From Candidatus Fermentibacteraceae bacterium (GTDB taxonomy: Bacteria > Fermentibacterota > Fermentibacteria > Fermentibacterales > JCC-6): 26,702 nt of DNA. A program made the position numbers and the translations under genes. The first letter of the stretch is position 1, and each line of letters opens with the position of its first letter. The stretch covers positions 1-26,702 of the forward strand of contig JAUVJW010000003.1 in NCBI GenBank assembly GCA_030596465.1, in the 5' to 3' direction. Shown here in pieces: positions 15,428-24,106 of this stretch. A model generated the notes under the pieces. The model ran no database searches and was not told where the DNA came from. It was given only the letters and a program-made list of their open reading frames with translations.

Positions 15428-18400
15428 TTGAATCAAATCAACCGCGCATTAAACAGGGTTCTCGGCTCACTTGAATCGGGTGGGATAGTACCCGACACCG
15501 CTCTTCTTCCCGGAGAGAACAGAAGAGTCGCAGTTCTGCGGACAAGAATAGAGGGTCTGGATAATTTCCCCGATGTTGCCGATCAAAAAATGATAAAGAG
15601 ATTGATAACACTTATTACAGAGGAACTTACCTCATGCGTGGCAACATGCGGAGGCGAATTTGAGCAAGCTGGTCAGAACGAGTTTGTTGCCCTGTTCGGA
15701 GCAACAAAACTCGCCGAGCGATCCTGCCAGAGAGCAATTGATTGTGGATTCAGAATTCTGAACTCTCTTGATATGATAAGCAAGAGCATAAATTCAGAAA
15801 TGGATTTACTGAATTTCTCGGGCAAGGTGGGAATTGCCTGGGGACCGGCAACTGTCACTCGCGATTCGCAGAACACTACAGTTGTTCATGGGGAATGCGT
15901 CAAACTGGCTGAGCTGCTTGAAAGATCAGCTCCTTCAGGAACACTTCTTGTTTCTGAGAAAACCAGATTATCATGTGAGCATATCTTCAGGTGGAAAGAA
16001 TTTTCAGAAGTCGCTACACATAACATCTGGATACCCAGAGAAAAAGATGATTCGCCTTCGGTTCACCCTCTTATATCCAACACTCCCCTTCTTGGGAGAG
16101 ATCGGGAAATGGAACACCTGACATCTGCCTATAACTCATACCTTAAATGGTTTAATCATCCGCCAATTATTATAACGGGAAAACCAGGGACTGGAAAAAC
16201 TCGCCTTGTTGATGCCTTTCTGTCCACAATATCCAGCAAAGACACACGAATTGTCAGGCTGAACAACAGGCTCTGGGATCAACCACCCCTGGGAACATGG
16301 CTTCCTTTAATGAAACAGGGCACATTCGATCCGTACGGAACGATTATGTCTAAGATAAGAGAGTTACGAACAAGTCACAATTTGATAATTGTAATCGAAG
16401 ATCTTCACTGGGCAGATCCCGCATCTCTGAAACTCCTTAACCAGCTGGGCAGATCTCTCTGTGATGCAGGCGTCTTTCTTCTTCTGACCTCAAGAACCAA
16501 TTTGAACGCAAATCTTGAGGCATCCTCGGAAAAACTCATCATTTCCGGCCTTGACAGGCAATGCGCTCTTTGTCTGCTGGAAAGTGTACTGGGATCACCT
16601 GAGGGTCTGGAGGGCGAGAGATTCGCGGATTTTCTCATGCTGCGAACAGGAGGAAACCCACTACTTATTACCGAACTGATATTGCACGCTGTTGAGGCTG
16701 GAATTATCGGCAGAGATAGTGAAAACAACTGGTATCTTGATAAAAATCCTGATTTGATTATCTCTAACAAAAGCGAGTCCCTGCTGCATGCAAGACTCTC
16801 AATACTGAGACCTGGAGAAAGTACTGCTTTGCAAATTGCCTCCGTTCTGGGAAATGGATTCAAAGAGTACCACTTTAATTTAATATATTCCAAACTTGTA
16901 CGGAGATCCGGAAATATTACCCTCTCCAAACTGAAGAATACGGGATTCATAAATACAGATATTGACGGTCATTTTAACTTTACAAATTCAATTACGCTTG
17001 AAACTGTTTACGAAACTATTCTGGAAGAAAACAAAAAGGTAATTCACAGAATCGCAGCTGAGGTTCTTTCAGAAAATCTGACTCCCGGGGAAGAGACAAC
17101 CAGGGCTATTTCCCTCGCCAGACACTGGACAGAATCCGGCTCGGGAGACGAAGCTGTTCCCTGGCTTTTTCTTGCAATGGAACAGTGTCTTGATGCCGGG
17201 GATGTAAAAAAGTCGGAAACCCATTCCCTGGCTCTTCATGAAAGAATCGGCAATGGAAGCCCTTACTTGAAACGGCTCCAGTACTTCGACATGCGCCTTT
17301 ACATGATAACAGGGAAATTCCAGCTTGCCATTGACCTTGCGGAAAAGATAAAACCCCTCTTCCACGGCAGAGAGCTGGCGCAAATCTATTCGTTTCTTGC
17401 TCAAGCCAGAGAAAACCTCGGAATGCCCTTAAAAGAAGTACTGAAATATTACATTCTGGCTGCGGAAACAGCAGAATCCTCAGGAGACAAAAACATCGCC
17501 GCTGGTTCCCTGGGAGCCGCAGGGGCTGTGTATCTTGCTCTGGGGAAAAGAACCGAGGCTCTGTCCGCTTTGAACAAGGCTCTTGAGTACGAAGCGTTTC
17601 TGGATACTCCGGCCCTGGCAAGACTTCACGGCAACATGGGTATACTCATGCAGCGTTCAGGCAGCATGAAAGACGCCCTGACACATTACTCCAGAACACA
17701 CGAACTGGGAAAGAAATGTGGAAACATGTCCATTGAGGCAAACTCGCTTGCCTACATGGGTCAGGTTAATATCAATATGGGGAAGAAGAGCGAGGGAATT
17801 GAAAAATACCGTGAGGCTTTGACCATTCACCGAAGGACAGGGAACAAGAGGGGTGAATGTATTACACTGGGTAATCTGGGCGGTCAACTGGCAAGATACG
17901 GTGAATCGGAAAACGCGATTGAAAACCTTGAAAGAGCTATTCATCTTGCGGAAGAGATCGGACACACACGGGGAATAATGTCATTCCACTCCAACATAAG
18001 TCTGGCCTACAAACAAGCCGGGCAATACAAAAAAGCGGAGAGGCATATCAGGAAATCACTGGATATGATAAAAAAAACTGAAGACAGAGGAGCTCTGGCA
18101 ATTGGCCATCTGAATCTCTCCGGGGTTCTCTCCAAAATGGGCAGGATAAAGAAGGCCATAGATGAAGCAAGAATATCTTTAAGATACGCCTGCGCCGTGA
18201 ATGCTTTGACAACACAGGCCGAGGCACTTGGAAACCTCGGATCGCTGATGCAGAAAACAGACAGACTTGAGATGTCAATCAACTTCTTTAAAGAAGCTTT
18301 CAAAAGAAGCTCTCTGGCTGAAGATCACGCGACACTCGCACGATATGTAATTGGAGAAAGCAGATCTCTTCTTGAGATGGGAAAAGCGGAAGAAGCACGG

Positions 18401-18538
18401 TATAAATACAATGAAGCTGTCAGGTTAACAAATATATACGGTATCGATTTTGAAGGAGAAAGTGACCTGAAAGAACTTGAAGAACTGATTGGAAAAAGCA
18501 ATAATAAAGAAAACGCTGGAAACAGCGTGCCCCCGTAA
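15428..18538 (+). CDS. Pseudo-cyclase / STAND (AAA_16-type) NTPase / TPR protein, copy B
   Basis: 1036 residues, co-linear with copy A over its full length and clearly a tandem-duplication product. The cyclase-like domain (30-205) is more decayed: both metal-site Asp positions are changed (R40 and Q83) and the catalytic segment reads VKLAELL. The ATPase remains intact: LLGRDREMEHL, Walker A GKPGTGKT (251-258), Walker B LIIVIEDLHWAD. The TPR half is the best conserved against copy A, for instance RELAQIYS.LAQARENLGMP and 'ALARLHGNMGIL'. Starts at TTG behind GGAGGA. It carries a C-terminal tail (NNKENAGNSVPP) that copy A lacks. Probably a cytoplasmic signal-transducing NTPase; the ligand is unknown. 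Confidence 0.85.
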   Translation: MNQINRALNRVLGSLESGGIVPDTALLPGENRRVAVLRTRIEGLDNFPDVADQKMIKRLITLITEELTSCVATCGGEFEQAGQNEFVALFGATKLAERSCQRAIDCGFRILNSLDMISKSINSEMDLLNFSGKVGIAWGPATVTRDSQNTTVVHGECVKLAELLERSAPSGTLLVSEKTRLSCEHIFRWKEFSEVATHNIWIPREKDDSPSVHPLISNTPLLGRDREMEHLTSAYNSYLKWFNHPPIIITGKPGTGKTRLVDAFLSTISSKDTRIVRLNNRLWDQPPLGTWLPLMKQGTFDPYGTIMSKIRELRTSHNLIIVIEDLHWADPASLKLLNQLGRSLCDAGVFLLLTSRTNLNANLEASSEKLIISGLDRQCALCLLESVLGSPEGLEGERFADFLMLRTGGNPLLITELILHAVEAGIIGRDSENNWYLDKNPDLIISNKSESLLHARLSILRPGESTALQIASVLGNGFKEYHFNLIYSKLVRRSGNITLSKLKNTGFINTDIDGHFNFTNSITLETVYETILEENKKVIHRIAAEVLSENLTPGEETTRAISLARHWTESGSGDEAVPWLFLAMEQCLDAGDVKKSETHSLALHERIGNGSPYLKRLQYFDMRLYMITGKFQLAIDLAEKIKPLFHGRELAQIYSFLAQARENLGMPLKEVLKYYILAAETAESSGDKNIAAGSLGAAGAVYLALGKRTEALSALNKALEYEAFLDTPALARLHGNMGILMQRSGSMKDALTHYSRTHELGKKCGNMSIEANSLAYMGQVNINMGKKSEGIEKYREALTIHRRTGNKRGECITLGNLGGQLARYGESENAIENLERAIHLAEEIGHTRGIMSFHSNISLAYKQAGQYKKAERHIRKSLDMIKKTEDRGALAIGHLNLSGVLSKMGRIKKAIDEARISLRYACAVNALTTQAEALGNLGSLMQKTDRLEMSINFFKEAFKRSSLAEDHATLARYVIGESRSLLEMGKAEEARYKYNEAVRLTNIYGIDFEGESDLKELEELIGKSNNKENAGNSVPP

Positions 18539-18619
18539 CATTCAACCGGCAGACTAAAAAAAGCTGAGGAAACAGCGCTTCTTTCTCTGCCCTCATTCTG
18601 AAACACTGAAGAAATAAGA

Positions 18620-18642
18620 GCGGGGGAATGATCTTCCCCCGC
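18620..18642 (-). terminator. Perfect hairpin terminator between convergent genes
   Basis: A nine-pair perfect GC-rich stem (18620-18628 with 18634-18642) and a five-base loop. Read on the minus strand it follows the 79-residue gene's stop codon by about 13 bases and is trailed by TCTTATTTCTTC. On the + strand it lies about 80 bases after copy B and is followed by AATGAAAT, so it may stop traffic from both sides but fits the minus strand best. Confidence 0.65.
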
Positions 18643-18655
18643 AATGAAATATCAG

Positions 18656-18895
18656 TTATTCAGGAAAAGAAACCTCTGCATCCATAACCTGACCACCCTC
18701 AGAATCGTAGGTGTAATAATCCCCATCTAATTCGTAGAGCGCTTCACCGTCTTTGTAACACACTTCACCGTCAATAACAAGAAGTGTGTAGGTGAGCCCG
18801 TCCACTTCAATGGTCTCGGGTGGGTCGGCGATTGCCACTCCGGCAAATACAAAAACCACTCCGGCAAGCAACAACACTTTTAGTACTCTGAACAT
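18656..18895 (-). CDS. Tiny acidic exported protein
   Basis: 79 residues, family not recognised. A signal peptide (MFRVLKVLLLAGVVFVFAGVAIA, cut after about residue 23) leaves a mature chain of about 56 residues, very rich in Asp, Glu and Tyr, built from short strands of the pattern 'DGLTYTLL.IDGEVCYKDGEALYELDGDYYTYD'-like alternation, with one Cys. The pattern suggests two or three related beta hairpins. GGAG lies about seven bases before the ATG. It has its own promoter and terminator, so it is a single-gene unit next to the end of the envelope operon. Confidence 0.75.
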   Translation of the reverse strand: MFRVLKVLLLAGVVFVFAGVAIADPPETIEVDGLTYTLLVIDGEVCYKDGEALYELDGDYYTYDSEGGQVMDAEVSFPE

Positions 18896-18937
18896 GGTAT
18901 CTCCTTCCGAACACAGGTTAATGACCCCTCCTCTCGC

Positions 18938-18965
18938 ACTATACTAAATTTCTTAACCATATCAA
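18938..18965 (-). promoter_or_regulatory. Promoter of the 79-residue exported protein
   Basis: Minus strand -35 TTGATA (18965-18960), 16-base spacer, -10 TATAGT (18943-18938); the predicted start is near 18931, about 36 bases before the ATG. The -10 hexamer is the same as at the regulator-ahcY promoter. It lies just downstream of the Omp85-type gene's stop codon. Confidence 0.55.
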
Positions 18966-18978
18966 ACACCGCGACTAA

Positions 18979-20310
18979 CTATAAGCTGATTACCGCTGAA
19001 AGATAGAATCTGGCTGAGCCTGGACCCTGGTCAATGGGAAAGCCGCTGCCCGCGTCAAACCGAAGTCCTCCGGTTGTTCCCCGTAACCCAAGACCTGCTG
19101 AGATCGGGTACTGCATTCCGTTGTCCGGTGTGTCCAGCACTCCAATATCAGAGTAGATATAGACCTGTGTCGCGGTTTCCCCTATCGATACCTCCGGTGA
19201 AGCTATACCCCACGCTCCAGCCCTCCATGAGTCTTTAACATAACCTCTCAGGGTACCATAACCTCCCAGGCGGGTAACCATTGATGGCAGCCAGTCTCCA
19301 CTGATTATTCCTCCACCCTTCGCTGTGATTCCAATACCGAACAAACCCTTGAAAGTTGTATAGTTCATCTCTGTTTCAGCTCTGGTAAGGATATATGTGG
19401 AGTCCGAACCCACTGCGCTGCCTGCTTCGGTAGTAATGATACCGCTGAAACCCTCTCTGCCCTGGGGGGTGCCATTTGTGAAATTCACTGCTATTCCCGC
19501 GGAACCGTATCTGTAGCTTTCCTGTTGCTGGTTTACAGGCCAGCTCTGCCAGGTACCGCCACCGCCTGACACATCAATGGTTCCCAGACTGAGAATTACT
19601 GAGCTTGACCACTCTCTGATTACGCTGCCACTGTCCGGTACCTGCTGCCCGATCTCCAGTTGAACTGACAGTGGTGAACCAAGTATCCATGGCTCTCTGT
19701 ACAACCCTGCCGCGTCCACCCCGCCCCATTCAACTGCTGACGCCGCCAGCTCAAGCCTGCGGCCTGTGCCGAAAATACTTGTAAAAACGATCTCACCGCC
19801 ACCTGTAAAACCACCTGAGCTTGAGAAATCAAGATCACCCGAGAACCAGCCTGCTGGAGCTTCTTTTACTGGAACCATAAGAATGATGTTTCCACCCGGC
19901 CCAAGAGTTACACCAACCGGCCCGGCCGATTCGATGAATGAATACCTCTGAAGTGCTGTAAGCCATTCCTGTATTGGCTCCGGAGTGTAGAGATCACCGG
20001 GGTGAAGAGCCATTTCTCTCAGGAGGATTGTGCGTGTGGTTCTGATGGAATCGGAAAATCTGATTTCCTCAAGGTTGGCATGTCTGCCTGGAACAGTGTT
20101 TATTGTCAGTGTATCCGCTGCGGAGAAGTACATGGCAATTGCGGCAAAAGGATAACCTGTCTGCAAATACCAGTTGAGGATTTCATCTCTTAAGTCAGCT
20201 ATATGTTCATTGGTAACTTCAAATTCACTGGGAATTGGTGGAAACGGAGGAGCACCTGTGATTTCTATTGTGGTTGATGCCAGCAGTGCTGTTATCAATA
20301 GTACTGTCAT
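18979..20310 (-). CDS. Omp85-superfamily outer-membrane barrel with POTRA domains
   Basis: 443 residues: signal peptide (1-19), about two POTRA-like domains (30-150, with the run 'LTINTVPGRHANLEEIRFSD' and 'LHPGDLYTPEPIQEWLTALQ'), then a Gly- and aromatic-rich beta barrel to the C-terminus. RLGGYGTLRGY (347-357) contains the LRGY version of the (V/I/L)RG(F/Y) motif of the Omp85 L6 loop, which is diagnostic for the superfamily. It is shorter than BamA (usually five POTRAs), closer in size to two-partner FhaC/ShlB or to TamA-like proteins. The start overlaps the preceding gene's stop (TAATG). It is the last gene of the envelope operon, so it may act on the proteins encoded upstream. Confidence 0.82.
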   Translation of the reverse strand: MTVLLITALLASTTIEITGAPPFPPIPSEFEVTNEHIADLRDEILNWYLQTGYPFAAIAMYFSAADTLTINTVPGRHANLEEIRFSDSIRTTRTILLREMALHPGDLYTPEPIQEWLTALQRYSFIESAGPVGVTLGPGGNIILMVPVKEAPAGWFSGDLDFSSSGGFTGGGEIVFTSIFGTGRRLELAASAVEWGGVDAAGLYREPWILGSPLSVQLEIGQQVPDSGSVIREWSSSVILSLGTIDVSGGGGTWQSWPVNQQQESYRYGSAGIAVNFTNGTPQGREGFSGIITTEAGSAVGSDSTYILTRAETEMNYTTFKGLFGIGITAKGGGIISGDWLPSMVTRLGGYGTLRGYVKDSWRAGAWGIASPEVSIGETATQVYIYSDIGVLDTPDNGMQYPISAGLGLRGTTGGLRFDAGSGFPIDQGPGSARFYLSAVISL

Positions 20311-23300
20311 TAAAAGTTCACCGTACCCTCAAGACCGCCCCGCTGGGTCCAGGGACTGTCAGCAGGTTTTCTGCCCCAGTAGAAAAGGGTAACATGAAAC
20401 CATCTGTTGATATTTTTTCCCACAGAAAGCCTGGGCTCAAGCGTCCAGCCGGTCTGCCGACCGTCAAAAAACCATGAAGGAATTATTTCTTCACCTGGCA
20501 TGTACCACGTGGTAAATCTGCCTGAGGCTGTCCAGCCACCACCGTTCATTGAAACATGGGGCTCAAAACCCCAGTTGAAAGCATTGAGGTCGCCCTCTCT
20601 TTCCTGTCTTCTCTCCCCTGAGACCTTGATACCCGTATCCAGTCCGAATTCCGTAATGAATGTGGGGTTCACACTGCCCCCGGCTTCATCTGTCTCCCTG
20701 ATTCCGTAGAGGGCCTTTCTGCGAAATGCAGCCATGGCTGTGATTTCTATTTCCAGCCACTCTTCATGCTTGAGAATTGGAACTACCTCAAGTTTCCTGA
20801 AAGTCTCCCTTGTGTTACCAACACCGCTGAAATCCTCAATCTGATCAAAACCCGAAAGCCTCACTGTCAACCGCGAAAGAAGGTTCTGCTCCCAGGTGAG
20901 GTATGGCGCCAGAGAAGCATTCCAGCCTCCGGGTGAACTTATATCAAAGGCTCCCGCAAGGGTATAGGTTTTGAGTTTGTCACCGGCGTCAGAAGCTGAG
21001 AGCTTGAATGTACCGTCCATTCCCGCTGAGTTTGCAGAATCTGCCCATGCAAATCCCCCGTCAAGAGAAGACTCGAGAACTCTTGTTTCACCCTGGCCGG
21101 GTATGCAGGACTGTATATAATCTCCAGATGGATCCGGATAGTACTCTCCTGTTTCGGGGTCATAGCTGTAATCACCATTACCACTGCCAACCCAGGTGTA
21201 AATGATATCCATAAATTTCGAAAAGTATCCACCTGCGGTGTACTGGCTGTAAATCCATACCCCACCGGTTCTTCCGGAGTAGCCGGCCTTAACAGCATCA
21301 GAACTGGTTGAACCACCGCCTTCAAACCATCCTGTAGAGTGCTGTATACTTCCGTTTGCATTCCATGATACTCCCGTACCGGTAATTGCCGCGCCAAGTC
21401 GGAGAGTTCGATCGGGGTGATAGATGCCATCTCTTCTGTCAATTTCTCCCCCTGCTGTTGCGGTAGACTTCCAGCTGCCTGTTTCAGCGTGAACTCCAAT
21501 ATCAGACGCTATCAATCCTCCCGAGAGGCTGTCTGACCAACTCTCGCCCGTGTAGGAAGAATTCATAAAAGGGGTCAGCGCGCCAAGTTGAACAGTTACA
21601 TCAGTACCGATTACACCTCTCCTGCCTCCGATGAGAAGCTCAGTACCTGTTCTTGAAAGACCGTTAATTGAAATTGAGGCCTGCAGTGTTCCATGAAATG
21701 GAGTGTAGTCAACCCCGGCAACAGTTGAGGTACCACCCTCTTCCAAAAACCGCTCTCCTGCTGTAATAACCAGCGTATTTCCACCAAAATCTCCGAGTAA
21801 ATAACTGTCTTTTCCCTTCCAGCCCGGGGGAAGTCCCCACCTCTCCAGATTTGCATCAGAATCAATTTCATCCGGAGCGTTGAATCCCCCGGAGACATAT
21901 CTGCCGCTGAGGTTCATTACTGGCCCGGACTCCCAGGTGGTGATTGTCATCTCTCCGCCGGAAAGGGTTCCCTCCCTTGTTGTAGCTTCTTTGTTGAACA
22001 GGTTTCCCTGTCTTCTGGAATAATTGGAGAACACGGTGTAATTCTCTATTGCGCCAGCTTCACCTGTAATTGTGGAACCAATCAGATCTATTGAACCTGG
22101 TATGGATATGTACTTTCTGGCAAAATGAGTTCCCAGGGTTTCACCGGCCCAGACATAACCTCCTGTAGCAGAGTCATATATGTAGTCTCCGGAACCTTCA
22201 GGAGGTATTTGGAACTCTACATTCCAGTCCCCCATCAGCAGACCCGCCCAGGAATATCTGGAAAGGCTGTCCAGTGTGTAACTGCCATTATTCTCTCCAA
22301 CATAAGTGCCACCGTCTATCCAGGCATCAGATGGACTCTCTCCGGCGTTTCTCAGCGCAGCTTCAACCTCATCGGTCATAACAAATCCCAGAGGTACGCC
22401 AGTGTTGTCTCCTCTTGAAAAACCTGTAAACCCAATAGACAGGTTTTCCAGAGGCTCAATAACTGTCTCCAGTCTGGTGAGATCCTTCCTGAATCCATCA
22501 CCCTCTCTGTACCAGGATATGTCCACCCTCTGATCCCGCCTGATCAGTCGTTTTGTGGTAAAGGTAATAAGACCGGCAGCATAGTCAATTTCGTAATCGG
22601 CTCCTGATCCTCGCCGGATTCTTTCACCATCAAGAAACACCCTTTCACTGCCCGTGGTAACTCCACCTCCCGGAGCGAATGTGTATGGCCCCTGCAGCCC
22701 TTCCTCTGTAAGAAAAACTATCTTCTGTCTTTCGCTGCCGGTGGTTCCATAACCGCCGGAAAAATCGAATCTGTTCCCTGGTATTACCCCGGCGCTGAAG
22801 CCGCTTACCTCTGTTCGCCATGGAACCGATCCACTGCGTTCCCATTCAAGATCACCCATTTCAGCGTTCCATGTACTTCCGTCAACAGCAATGTAAACCT
22901 TATCCAGATCCGAGAGAGCTTCGGAAGAAGATGAACTCAGTGGCAGATCACGGTCAGTTATTTTTCCGTTGATTGCGATGCCCGGCGCAAGCATCCCTTC
23001 AATTGAGAGTTCAGTTCCCTGTGAGATTCCTCCGCCGGAGCCCACGGAAACACCCAGCCTTTTGGATCCGGATATGAAAAGCCCTTCGGGTATGGGATCA
23101 TAAGCGGAGTAAAAGGCGGGGAGCTCGAAAGCCTCTCCCGTTTCCAGAGGACGAATATCGAGTCTGGATACCGACGGTATTGCTATTTCCAGTGTGTCGG
23201 CGGTAACAAAAACCGTATCTCCCTGTTGGGGAGCAGGACGCAGTAGAAGCCCGACTGATGAACCGCGGGAAGAAAGGATAACAGAGAGAGTATCACCGTT

Positions 23301-23426
23301 AGCAGTGGCGGTTATTGACTCTGGATCAAGCCATGGGGTTTCCGGCAGTGGAATGTATTCAACCCCGGAACCAACCACGACAAAACTGTAACCAACCAGA
23401 TAAAACAAAATTGAAAAAAATGTCAT
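20310..23426 (-). CDS. Large putative outer-membrane beta-rich protein, SprA-reminiscent
   Basis: 1038 residues: short hydrophobic signal (1-18), an N-terminal domain to ~110, then long stretches of alternating Gly/aromatic/hydroxyl residues typical of barrels. Two segments recall SprA and related large surface proteins of FCB and candidate phyla: a region at 119-195 ('GSKRLGVSVGSG', 'LSDLDKVYIAVDG', 'AEMGDLEW') and 259-305 (GSERVFLDGERI, DYEIDYAAGLITF). SprA itself is over twice as long and forms the type IX translocon, so this is at most a short relative; I do not claim the same function. It overlaps its upstream neighbour by four bases (ATGA) and the Omp85-type gene by one. Confidence 0.7.
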   Translation of the reverse strand: MTFFSILFYLVGYSFVVVGSGVEYIPLPETPWLDPESITATANGDTLSVILSSRGSSVGLLLRPAPQQGDTVFVTADTLEIAIPSVSRLDIRPLETGEAFELPAFYSAYDPIPEGLFISGSKRLGVSVGSGGGISQGTELSIEGMLAPGIAINGKITDRDLPLSSSSSEALSDLDKVYIAVDGSTWNAEMGDLEWERSGSVPWRTEVSGFSAGVIPGNRFDFSGGYGTTGSERQKIVFLTEEGLQGPYTFAPGGGVTTGSERVFLDGERIRRGSGADYEIDYAAGLITFTTKRLIRRDQRVDISWYREGDGFRKDLTRLETVIEPLENLSIGFTGFSRGDNTGVPLGFVMTDEVEAALRNAGESPSDAWIDGGTYVGENNGSYTLDSLSRYSWAGLLMGDWNVEFQIPPEGSGDYIYDSATGGYVWAGETLGTHFARKYISIPGSIDLIGSTITGEAGAIENYTVFSNYSRRQGNLFNKEATTREGTLSGGEMTITTWESGPVMNLSGRYVSGGFNAPDEIDSDANLERWGLPPGWKGKDSYLLGDFGGNTLVITAGERFLEEGGTSTVAGVDYTPFHGTLQASISINGLSRTGTELLIGGRRGVIGTDVTVQLGALTPFMNSSYTGESWSDSLSGGLIASDIGVHAETGSWKSTATAGGEIDRRDGIYHPDRTLRLGAAITGTGVSWNANGSIQHSTGWFEGGGSTSSDAVKAGYSGRTGGVWIYSQYTAGGYFSKFMDIIYTWVGSGNGDYSYDPETGEYYPDPSGDYIQSCIPGQGETRVLESSLDGGFAWADSANSAGMDGTFKLSASDAGDKLKTYTLAGAFDISSPGGWNASLAPYLTWEQNLLSRLTVRLSGFDQIEDFSGVGNTRETFRKLEVVPILKHEEWLEIEITAMAAFRRKALYGIRETDEAGGSVNPTFITEFGLDTGIKVSGERRQEREGDLNAFNWGFEPHVSMNGGGWTASGRFTTWYMPGEEIIPSWFFDGRQTGWTLEPRLSVGKNINRWFHVTLFYWGRKPADSPWTQRGGLEGTVNF

Positions 23427-24106
23427 TCAAGAACCATGGGAATAGAATTTCCCCAGAGAACTATTGTTTCTCCATCGGGGGAAGCCGAAACACGGGAATA
23501 AGGCAGATCAGTCAGCAGTGTATCTCCTTCATACTCTTGTAGAGTACCATCTCTGAGAAGTAGAATTTCCTCCGCTGTGAAACAGGCAGAGCCGTTCTCT
23601 GCCATTTTTACAGGAATCTCCCCTGATTCAATAAAGAAAATCCCCGCTGAGCCGCTGATGATTCCCCGACCGGTTCGTCTGCCGCAAAGCCTTGAATTTC
23701 TGTTTGCGCAATTCCTGGCAATGATCTCACCATTTGAAGAAATCACATTGCCGCGGATTGTGTCAACTATCCAGATACTTAAACCGGAAAAGAGGATGTC
23801 ACCGGAGTTGAACATGGTTGTCTCCTCAAGGAGAATATCGTCCCGGTCATATTCGCAGATAACACCGGGCGTCTGGTACGCAACACACCATCTTCCGACG
23901 GGAGATAAGGCAAGCCCTGAAGGAAGTCCGGCAATTCCCGTTTCAAAGTACTCCTGCCCGCCATCGGCGTCCACTCTAATTACCGTATGTCCTGAAACAG
24001 GAAGCAGCCAGACAATGCCGGCTGCATCAATTTCGAGATCGGTGAGTTCAGTATCAGGAAAACTGTACGCCAGTGTCAGGAGTGTACTAACGCACCACAG
24101 CAACAC
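23423..24106 (-). CDS. Exported propeller-like protein of unknown function
   Basis: 227 residues from the proposed GTG start. A short signal peptide (to about AYS) is followed by repeated 40-residue strand-rich units ('LTDLEIDAAGIVWLLP', 'PSGLALSPVGRWCVAY', 'YSRVSASPDGETIVLW'), as in NHL/SMP-30-like propellers; no catalytic residues stand out. The frame stays open to an ATG at 24181, but that would overlap the upstream gene by 95 bases and bury the signal peptide. GTG at 24106 (20-base overlap) gives the same short uncharged signal as its neighbours. Neither start has a good Shine-Dalgarno, so the start is uncertain. It sits between a peptidase and the large outer-membrane protein in the operon. 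Confidence 0.65.
   Translation of the reverse strand: MLLWCVSTLLTLAYSFPDTELTDLEIDAAGIVWLLPVSGHTVIRVDADGGQEYFETGIAGLPSGLALSPVGRWCVAYQTPGVICEYDRDDILLEETTMFNSGDILFSGLSIWIVDTIRGNVISSNGEIIARNCANRNSRLCGRRTGRGIISGSAGIFFIESGEIPVKMAENGSACFTAEEILLLRDGTLQEYEGDTLLTDLPYSRVSASPDGETIVLWGNSIPMVLE

Noticed and set aside
18513..18575. Small GAAA-loop hairpin at the end of copy B and a bulged stem just after its stop
   Set aside because: The first lies inside coding sequence and the second has bulges and only a broken T-rich tail; the 18620-18642 hairpin is the better terminator.
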